Origin: Ahaetulla prasina
Taxonomy: Eukaryota > Chordata > Lepidosauria > Squamata > Colubridae
Reading direction: 5' to 3'
Assembly: GCF_028640845.1 (NCBI RefSeq)
Contig: NC_080543.1
Coordinates: 98,135,825 to 98,199,824 of the forward strand
DNA: 64,000 nt
A program made the position numbers and the translations under genes. A model generated the notes under the pieces. The model made no database searches and was not told where the DNA came from. It saw nothing but the letters and a program-made list of their open reading frames with translations. Numbering within the stretch: position 1 is the first letter of the stretch; each line of letters starts with the position of its first letter. Of this stretch, positions 55,702 to 64,000 are shown one piece after another.

Positions 55702-57680
55702 TCTGCCCTTCTGAAGTCCGCTACAGGTGAGATTATCAAGGACCGAACACAGTAGATGGCACGCTGGGTGCAACAGTACTCTGAGCTATACTCCAGAGAA
55801 AATGTGGTAACTGAAGAAGCATTAAATAACATTGAGTGCCTGTCTGTTCTGGAGGAGCTTGATAGTGAACCAACTTTAGAAAAACTAAACGTGGCTCTGG
55901 ATTCCCTTGCCTCTGGCAAGGCACCCGGGAAAGATAACATCCCTGCCAAAGTTCTGCAGTGTTGCAAAGAGAACATCTTCACTAAATTGCATGAAATCTT
56001 CTGTCTTTGTTGGAGGGAAGGTGGAATACCACAGGACATGAAGGATGCAAATATTGTCACACTGTATAAGAACAAAGGCGACAGGAGTGACTGTAACCAT
56101 TACCACGGCATCTCTCTTCTTAGTGTCATAGGGAAGCCTGCTTGCCCATGTCGTACTGAAGAGGGTCCAGTTGCTTGCAGAGAGAGTCTATCCAGAACCA
56201 CAGTGTGGATTTCGAGCCAACAGGTCCACTACTGACATGGTATTTTCCCCTAGACAGCTGCAGGAGAAATGCAGGGAACAAAGACAGCCACTTTTCGTAG
56301 CCTTCATAGATCTTACAAAGGCTTTTGATTTGGTTAGTAGAAAAGGCCTTTATAAAATTCTCTCCAAGATTGGATGTCCACCTCAGCTCCTTAACATCAT
56401 TAGGTCCTTTCATGAGGAAATGAAAGGCACTGTAGTTTTTGATGGCTTAACATCAGATTCCTTTGACATTCAAAGTGGAGTGAAGCAGGGCTGTGTCCTT
56501 GTGCCAACCCTATTCAGGATCTTTTTTGCTGTCATGCTGAAACATGCTTTTGGAACTGCAAATGGAGGGTATCTATCTCTGGACTAGATCAGACAGAAAA
56601 CTCTTTAATCTCTCTAGATTGAGAGCAAAATCTAAAATCCAGCTGAAATGCTTACGAGATTTCCTCTTCACTGACAATGCTGCTATTACTGCTCACACTG
56701 CCGAAGATCTTCAACAATTTATGGAATGTTTTAGCAAGACCTGCCAAGACTTTGGACTAACAATCAGCCTGAAAAAGACACAAGTCATGGGTCAGGACAT
56801 GGATTTATCTCCCTGTATTACAATCTCTGCACAAGAACTGGAGGTCATCCATGATTTTGTGTACCTTGGTTCAACTATCTCCAACACTCTCTCTTTAGAT
56901 ACTGAGCTGAATAAACATATTGGTAAAGCAGCCACCATGTTCTCCAGATTCACAAAGAGAGTATGGCTTAATAAGAAGCTGATGGAACATACAAAGATCT
57001 AGGTCTATAGAGCCTGTGTCCTGAGCACATTCTTGTACTGCAGTGAGTCTTGGACTCTTTACACATGGCAGGAGAAAAGTTGAACACCTTTCATGTATCT
57101 CCGTGTCTTTCATGTGTCTCATATGTCTCTGACATATCCTTTGCATTACCTGGCATGATCAAGTTCCAAGCAGCACAGTTTTCGAATGTGCTGGAATTTC
57201 TAGCATGTATACACTATTGAAACAGTGACGTCTACGCTGGCTTGGGCATGTCGTGAGAATGGCTGATAGTTGGATTCCGAAAGATCTCCTGTATGGAGAA
57301 TTAGTGCAGGAAAAGTGTCTTAGAGAGAGACCACACCTGTGATATAAGGATATCAGCAAGAGGGATCTAAAGGCCTTGGGAATGGACATTAATGACTGTG
57401 AAAACTTGACCTCTGATTGTTCAGCTTGGAGGCTAAGAGACAGCTTGGCCTTCTCCAATTCCAAGAGATACTTGTTTGGCAGGCTGAGGCAAAGAGGCAG
57501 TCTCAGAATCAGTGAAATCTGGGGGATGGGCAGGGGACAGAATTTATCTGCCCTCAGTGTGTAAGGGATTGCCACTCTCAGATTGGCCTTTTTAGTCACA
57601 CTAGATGCTGTTTTAGGACCTCTTTCCAGAGCACAATACCATAGTCTTTTGAGACTGAAGGTTGCCAATGATATGAATTA
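55358..57680 (+). mobile_element. Non-LTR retrotransposon with inverted 5' segment
   Basis: The right part (55702-57680, plus strand) encodes, with frame breaks: SATGEIIKDRT, MARWVQQYSELYSRENVV, LDSLASGKAPGKDNIPAKVL, IVTLYKNKGDRSDC, RT motif A (AFIDLTKAFDLVSR), motif B (SGVKQGCVLVPTLFRIFFAV), motif C altered to FLFTDNAAITAH, LTISLKKTQVMGQD, FVYLGSTISN and a C-terminal zinc-finger-like FICPQCVRDCHSQIGLFSHT. The left part (55358-55700) encodes the immediately preceding protein segment on the minus strand: ETRKMADWFEALLEKLMPAI to GIKQALGPTQKKSAL. The element therefore has a 5' inversion. In motif C the usual A-D-D is T-D-N, so one catalytic aspartate is lost. I cannot name the clade with confidence (RTE- or I-like). 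Confidence 0.9.
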
Positions 57681-57894
57681 AATAGCAAAATAAGGTAGCT
57701 TCAGTTGGGAAATGATTCCGGTGTTTGTTCCATTGTAAGCACATGAAACCACCTTGATTATGTTGACAACATGGCTTATATGTGGAAAGGGTGCTTAAAA
57801 AAAACCATGAGTGATGGTGGTTTAGAAATATGAAATATAAATAAATATATATTTTTCCTCCCACTTCTGGAATTTCTTCACTGTTTTATTTTGT

Positions 57895-57950
57895 ATATAC
57901 AGTATGTACTTTGTGTGTGTGTATACAGTGTATGTGTGTGTCTATCAGCT
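57895..57950. repeat. (TG)n-rich microsatellite
   Basis: Two GT/TGTG arrays with TATACAGT spacers. Confidence 0.8.
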
Positions 57951-57994
57951 ACTCTATCACAGCTGTTTAATTTCTGTAATGTTCTCATTCTCAT

Positions 57995-58074
57995 ATGCAC
58001 CAAGACAAATTCCTTGTGTGTCCAATCACACTTGGCCAATAAAATTCTATTCTATTCTATTCTATTCTATTTAA
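57995..58074 (+). mobile_element. LINE A 3' tail
   Basis: TTCCTTGTGTGTCCAATCAC followed by ACTTGGCCAATAAAATTCTA and (TTCTA)n is the same 3' end as in the minus-strand copy at 19103-19200. It is an extremely short 5'-truncated copy. Confidence 0.88.
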
Positions 58075-58957
58075 CCAGGAAGAATCTGTCCCATTTCTAC
58101 ATTACACTGAGAATCCTTTTTGTATAGAACGTTATAGAATGTTATATGCATAGTTATGTACAATGGGTATGCCTCTCATATACTTTTCAATGTAATTTCT
58201 TCTAATATATACTTTTCACATGCAAAGATCCACAACATTTGCAGTTTTGTATTTGGTTTTTTTTACATATTTTCATTATTTCTGTTTGTATTTGTCAGTC
58301 AAAAAACCATCTTGCTAAACTTGAAGAAATTAAAAAAGGGGGATAATTGAATTTTAATTAAAATTTAAATTTATGATCTCTATTTATTGTCTTAATGTTT
58401 TATACTTAAATATGAGCCAGGAATGTGCTGAAGCTGCCAAAAAAGCCAATGCGGTCCTATGCTTTATCAACAGGGGGAGAGTATCAATGTCAGCTGAAGT
58501 ATTTGTACTGCTTTATATTGCTTTGGTGAGACCACACTTCAAATACCGTCTCGGTTTTGGTCACCACAATATAAAAATGTTGCTTAGACTCTAGAAAGAG
58601 TGCAGAGAAGAGTGACAAAGATGATTTAGGGGGCTGGAGGCTAAAACACATGAAGAACGGTTGTAGGAACTAGATATGTTTAATGAAAAGAAGGACTAAG
58701 GGTGATATGATAGCAGTGTTCCAATATCCAAGGGGTTGCCACAGAGAAGAGGGGCTCAACCTATTTTGCAAAGGACCAGAAGTAATGGATGGAAACTTAT
58801 CAAAGAGAGATCCAACCTAGTCTAAGGAGAAGTTTCTTGACAGTTGAATCAATGGAACAGCTTGCTTTCAGAAGCTGTGAGGAGTGATCCCTGAAGGTTT
58901 TTAAGAAGAGATTGGGCAGTTATTTGTCCAGAATGATATAGAGTTTACTGGCTTGAA

Positions 58958-59144
58958 TTTTTAAAATTTTTAATTGATTTTATGGGTTTTAAATTTATTA
59001 TTTTTACAGGGTTGATATTGTATTTTAAATGGGACCAATTGAATAAGTTTTTTAATGTTTGTTTTTAGCATTGTATGTGTTGTTTTTGTATTTTACTGTG
59101 GCTGTAAACCGCCCTGAGTCCTTTGGGAGAAGGGCGGTATATAA
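58958..59144 (+). mobile_element. L2 3' UTR inserted in CR1
   Basis: AT-rich 3' UTR words followed by TAAACCGCCCTGAGTCCTTT and GGGAGAAGGGCGGTATATAA, the L2 terminal hairpin. Only the untranslated end is present. Confidence 0.9.
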
Positions 59145-59197
59145 CACACACACACACACACACACACACATAATAATAATAATAATAATAATAATAA

Positions 59198-59292
<95 letters not shown>

Positions 59293-59294
59293 TT
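59143..59294. repeat. (CA)n(TAA)n(TTA)n compound microsatellite
   Basis: About 13 CA units, nine TAA units, then about 38 TTA units. The change from TAA to TTA makes an inverted pair that could fold back. It grew from the L2 tail position. Confidence 0.97.
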
Positions 59295-59345
59295 TTGGAC
59301 TAGAAGATCTCCAAGGTTCCTTCCAATGCTGTTATTCTATTATTC

Positions 59346-60430
59346 AGTTTTAGAAGTGGGTTAGATAATGGCAAGATACCCCATCTCTTTCATCTAACTA
59401 AAATCCTAAAGATAGATTACAATTCTATATTAATTATAATAAAAAAAGCCCTGTCAGCAATATGGAACTTGTTGCTAATAAACATATATACACAATACAT
59501 ACACAACACATACATATATTCTCTCTTTATCTCTCTCTTGCTCATGCATTAATGAACATTAACTTTAAAAATTCTAATCAAGTTTACCATTATTGATAAT
59601 GGAGAAAAAAACAGAATAAAGAGTTTTGAATATTGAAAATTGGGATGATAATGGAAAGGAGAATTTTGAAAGATGCTGTTTGTTTTAAAAATATGACCAG
59701 CTTTTGCATATTGATCATTCGAAGACCTTTGACACTGAATATCCCAACAAAGTCCAAGTAGCCTGAGAAACACTCATATCCCAGACAATGTCATATATCT
59801 TTTGAATAATTTCTATGGTGGATCAAAAAACCAAAACAAAATTGGAATATAATAGCACATCTTTAACTAATACATTTTATTAAAAGGTATGAATTTACTC
59901 TTTTACTAAAAATCATTGCAAGGTTTTCTTTTATCAGGCATTTGTTTTTGTGGCCCTTGCTTTTTCCTCTGTTCTCCTCTTAATATTTTATTTATGACTT
60001 TAAATTTCTGACATTCAATTTAGGGAAAGAAAAAGAAATACAAAACTGTTAAGATTTTGAAATCAGCATAGAGAACAAAACAATTGAAAATTAATGAGTT
60101 CCTCATCTCAAAATTTCTTCTGAGGATTTAATTTCCTGGATTTCTATGAATATATTTGAAGTTCTGCCCAGCAATCAATAGGCATGCAAACTCCCTTGTC
60201 CTGATTGAGAATGATGATTCCAATGAATGAAAACTTTTAGGAAAATTTTGCCTCTGACCATGTGGAATATATTATTTGTACCCATTATACCCAGCTAAAG
60301 AGTTAAATAAGATCTCAATCACACAGAAACTACACACTTCAGATTTATTTGACTTAACTGCTCAGACTATAATGGCTGTGCTTGAAAAACTAACAACTCT
60401 TTCTCAAAAGATGGATGCTTTGAAGAAAAC
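59346..60430. other. Unique AT-rich sequence
   Basis: No recognised element. A plus-strand frame from 60276 is open into the hAT-like element and shows no known domain. Confidence 0.5.
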
Positions 60431-60729
60431 ATTTGAAGCAGTGGTGAAATCCAAATTTTTTTACTACTGGTTCTGTGGGTGTGGCTTGGTGGGCCTGGCA
60501 GGGGAAAGATACTGCAAAATCTCCATTCCCACACCACTCCAGGAGAAGGATTCTGCAAAATCCCCATTCCTTCCCACTCCTGGGGGAAGGATATTGCAAA
60601 ATCTCCATTCCCACCCTACTCTAGGGCCAGCCAGAGATAGTATTCACTGGTTTTCCAAACTGCTCAAAATTTCCACTACCAGTTCTCCAGAACCTATCAG
60701 AACCTGCTGGATTTCACCCTGATTTGAAG
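60431..60729 (+). mobile_element. hAT-like element with 8-bp target duplication
   Basis: The element 60439-60721 (283 bp) begins CAGTGGTGAAATCCAAATTT and ends CTGGATTTCACCCTG, inverted repeats. It is flanked by perfect ATTTGAAG at 60431-60438 and 60722-60729. Inside, the block GGA-AAGGAT-TGCAAAATC-CCATTC recurs three times at about 50-base intervals. No transposase is present. Confidence 0.94.
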
Positions 60730-62599
60730 CCTGCACAATTTTCTTTTCAGTGATTACAGAAAACAAATTTCCCTCATCAAACTGCTGCATTGGTTATGCC
60801 ACCAACTGATAAAGCAACCTGAAAATAGCAACTGTTGTGTTCCATGAGATCCAGAAAATAACAACTGGTAGGATCCCCTTGGAATCCGGGATCTACATAT
60901 GCCAACTTTACTGTTGGCTCAACTTTTATTTCTCTAGAAATTCTCTGAATGCCATAATTTTAAAAAAAATATTGTTTTTTGTGGAAAGCTAGAAATCAAA
61001 ATTATATTACAGTGGTTTCTCAAATAAAGCCCTTCTGGCCATGAATCTAAAATCCAGCAATCAGGCTTTGATATACATTGTGCTCCAAACATATTTCCCA
61101 ACAGATTTACATGCTGGCAGCATGTAAGTAGTAAACATTCACATAAACAATTTACCTGTTGGATTTTACCTGTCCAACACACTCCATAATTTCTCCTTAT
61201 CTCATTTAATATGTTGCGGTTTTGGAGGAAATATGACTCTACCCTATAACAAGGAGGGGACAACCCCAAAGTCCACATATTCTTTTGATATCCTTTCTCT
61301 AGTAACTTGTGTTTTACTCTCACAACTCTGGTTGATCTGAGGATGACTTCATTTGCTTCCTACTGTGGGACCAGGATCCTAACATCTCAAGCAGAGTTGA
61401 AAAATTTCTTTCGCAGCAGATATTTTATGCATAAAAATTAATCCTTTAATTCTTAGGATCAAGGAATCCCATCAATTCAATTGAATATCATCAGATGATA
61501 TTGTTTCTTGCTTTTGTTTAAGGTTTATATGAAACCATTGGGAGAGATTATCTGGTGACGTGTGGTGAATATCACCAGTATGTTGATGATTACTTAATTG
61601 TACATCTGAGCCAGCCATCCAAATAAATCTGCCCCTGAAATTCAACTGAGCTTCAGTTGTTCCAGAAAACAGAGGAACAAATAGACACAGGTACACTTTA
61701 ATATGTCCATGTAACACTTCTATTTTGCAAGCTGCACTGCCTTCCAGTAGATATCTGGGTCCAATTCATGATCCTAGTTACAAACAAACAAACAAACAGG
61801 CAGAGATTTAGTTACATTGTTATAGAATCCATCTTCACTTTAAAAAAAAACCATACACTTTTTGTATCTAGAAATTTTAGACACAATGAGCTTTTTGAAG
61901 TTAGTTAGCAAAGAGATGAAAACTTGGTCATTTTACCTGCTTGCATTGTGATGTCTAGCAACCAATATAGTAGTAACATATAATATGGATTTTCTGGATA
62001 TACCTCAAAGATATAGAGGGGAACATAGTAAGTAGGGACTTTGCTGACATGTTGCAATAGTAGAATATTAAAATACAGAGCTAGCATTTTTCTAAATTTT
62101 ATACTACCCATAGCCAAGTGAGATATTTTGTATTAAAAAAAAATTCAGGACAGCACTGTTCCACTGGACATGATAAAGGGTCTTTATTTTATGCATAATA
62201 TTTGGAACCATTCTTTGTTTTGAAACTTTCTTTTGACGTCTTTATTTATACCTAGCCTTCTTGTAAATAAATCCTCCTTTCCACTTCCAACTTCTTGTTC
62301 TTTTGGCCCAGCTCTAGGATCTTTCTATTTCAGTTTAGATTCTTAACTGAAGTTAAAGAGATGCTTGTTCTTATCTCCTCTGCTTCTCTCTTTTTTGCAG
62401 GCACAGAGAAGACAAGCCACTTTCAAAAAGCACACAAGAGAATGATATAAACATTGCTGTTGCCATGGTTCTGAGATAAACATATTTTACAAGTAACCAC
62501 CCACCTCGAGCACACTGCTGCTGCTGCTGCTGATTTAAACATGCTGATTGGCTTGGCAAAAGTTGAATTTTTGTTTGTTTGTTAATAGGGAAACGAACT
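60730..62599. other. Unique AT-rich interval
   Basis: No recognised element or coding signal; a short (CAAA)n run lies at 61780-61797. Confidence 0.55.
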
Positions 62600-63200
62600 C
62601 CTTATAAATGGCAAAGGTTCATGGGCTTTAATTCAATCAGCGCAGTTGCCTAAAGTTGTGGTGCCAGGAAAAGCAATATGCAACCATTACTTTAATCATT
62701 AACTTCACTGAACAACCTACAGGGACTTGTTCTTATTTATGACACTAGAGCTTCATGAAGTATTCATTAATACCGATTTATGAATTGTCAAATACTCAAA
62801 TAGTTATTTCTGTAGAATATACATATTTCCTGAAAAGTATTTATTCATTGTTTAATATTTTAAAGAATCCTGGTATGTCTCATATCTTTCTAAGATATTG
62901 CTATTTCACCACTATTTTCCATAAATATTTTCCCCCCTTGGCTGGATTAATCACATAGACACTCCCTGCCAGTTATGAATCATTTCACAAGTTGGGCATT
63001 TTAATGGTGGGGCTTTATCACAATCCTGCATACCCAATCAGATTTGGCTAATTAATGACATCAGGAGGTAGGCCAGCTGAGAGCTAGGACAACATTTTCT
63101 GGTTGCAGTAAATGACGTCACAATGCTATCCAGACATTCAAATTTCTAATCAGTGAAATATGTACACTGAAGCTAAATCTGCTCCCTGGCATATCTATTC
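62600..63200. promoter_or_regulatory. Candidate regulatory element with CRE
   Basis: This repeat-free segment contains a perfect cAMP response element TGACGTCA at 63113-63120, several homeodomain-like cores (CATTAACTTC, GGCTAATTAATGA) and a CCAAT word in ACCCAATCAG. It has no coding frame. The call rests on motif content only. Confidence 0.25.
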
Positions 63201-64000
63201 AGTATTACATTACAGGAAATTTGAACAGCTCAAACGAGGTTAGAATCTGCTCTAGAGAGCCATCCAGCTCTCTGGAGTAGACTCTGAGGATGTTTAGGAG
63301 GGTATAATAGGAAGGATGTCTAATAGAGCTGTGGATCCTTTTTAAATGAATCACTTTTAATAAAAGTGCAGCAGTATTTTTTAAAAAAAGGCATGTACAC
63401 ATTCAGTTACATTTTCCAAAAAAATGTTTCCTGCCTATATCATGTAGAGAATTTCATAATCAAACTAGCATAATCAAACTAGCACTAAAAACAGAGAACT
63501 GTAAAAAAAAAATAAATACACATCTGTACTAGTCAATTCTATGGTATTTTTGTTTCTCCTGAACCCCAAACGTGACTATGTAGAGAAAATTCAATGCTGA
63601 TGTTGTTTGTACAAATTGGAATGTACAATCTGAGTGTTACCAAAGAATTTTGACTCAGGCAGTCCTTGCTTCCAGTTGAAGAAATGGTTATTTAACAAAT
63701 CACTATGCACAGGGGGGAACCAGTTGTAAGGTTGGAAAAGAAGGGGACATTTTTTATAGATCTAAGACCTAAAAGAAGGGGGAGAACACACTTTGGATTA
63801 AAAGATGGATTTGATAGGTAAAGAAGTCAGAGAACTTTGACAAAGCATAACTTTACTAATACAAATAAGCTCTCTGAGCTACATTTGAATTCACATCACA
63901 CTGCACCTGGTAAGAATTAGTCTAGCACAGCATCATCAATCATAGTGTGCTTGTCAGTTTTGACATCCTTTAAGTCGACGTTGTGTGCTTAATGACTACA
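63201..64000. other. Unique AT-rich sequence to window end
   Basis: No recognised element. GGCAGTCCTTGCTTCCAGTT at about 63659 faintly recalls the MITE terminus, without further support. Confidence 0.45.

Larger units (their letters stand above)
58408..59345 (+). mobile_element. CR1 LINE, split by an L2 end
   Basis: Frames with shifts encode MSQECAEAAKKANAVLCFIN, LLYIALVRPHFKYRLGF, GLEAKTHEERL, a stop, ELDMFNEKK and NGWKLIKERSNL, colinear with the CR1 at 42242. The 3' UTR is cut after GAGTTTACTGGCTTGA (58957) and resumes as TTGGACTAGAAGATCTCCAA at about 59296. The intervening 340 bases are an L2 3' end plus microsatellites. It is more decayed than the 42242 copy. Confidence 0.9.

Noticed and set aside
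55311..56075. 254-codon minus-strand open frame as a host gene
   Set aside because: Its N-terminal two thirds are antisense to the plus-strand LINE coding region. The C-terminal third is the inverted 5' segment of the same LINE.
60276..60722. 148-codon frame
   Set aside because: The second half is the hAT-like insertion, and the first half has no recognisable domain.
63650..63760. Fourth copy of the TA-ended MITE
   Set aside because: Only a terminus-like GGCAGTCCTTG word is present; the body words are absent.

Overview
The window is nuclear DNA of a squamate reptile, probably a snake. The basis is the repeat content: Sauria-type tRNA SINEs, CR1 and L2 LINEs, a LINE with an (AATAG)n tail, Penelope-like elements, small hAT-like elements and a chromovirus fragment, on an AT-rich background dense in microsatellites. 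The species cannot be fixed from the sequence. I find no intact host protein-coding gene and no functional RNA gene. It reads as a gene desert or the inside of a very large intron. Every recognisable protein belongs to a transposable element, and nearly all of these are truncated.

Layout. 1-1.2 kb: a GC-rich, coding-like segment of unknown identity. 2-10 kb: scattered SINE, CR1, L2 and LINE pieces, two hAT-like elements with target duplications, and a TA-ended MITE split by an L2. 10.4-13.8 kb: unique AT-rich DNA. 14.0-18.2 kb: a Penelope-like element (PLE) cluster whose units alternate in orientation and form long palindromes; it holds a degenerate reverse transcriptase and an open GIY-YIG endonuclease frame. 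19.1-21.9 kb: a LINE inside a LINE, followed by a young L2 fragment. 21.9-27.8 kb: unique DNA. 27.9-28.4 kb: a solo LTR with 5-bp duplications. 29-33 kb: LINE relic, a complete MITE, a hAT-like element and a SINE. 34.6-35.1 kb: an apparently perfect 258-bp tandem duplication. 37.4-42.9 kb: SINEs, then a LINE tail split by a hAT-like element that itself contains an L2, then a CR1. 48.1-52.5 kb: a hAT-like element with an internal minisatellite, then a 5'-truncated Ty3/gypsy chromovirus with an intact 512-residue integrase-chromodomain frame, then CpG-rich and polypyrimidine DNA. 53 kb: a LINE inserted in the tail of a tRNA SINE. 55.4-57.7 kb: a non-LTR element with an inverted 5' end. 58.4-59.3 kb: a CR1 split by an L2 end and microsatellites. 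60.4-60.7 kb: a hAT-like element. 62.6-63.2 kb: unique DNA with regulatory-looking motifs.

The elements interact as mobilisation partners and as insertion targets. SINE tails match LINE 3' ends, and insertions are nested up to three deep, which gives a relative chronology. The most unusual structures are the PLE palindromic array with a hammerhead-like core and CCAAT arrays, the twin-primed LINE, a stop codon shared by two CR1 copies, and the exact 258-bp duplication. None is proven to be a new biological system. The PLE array is the best candidate for follow-up.
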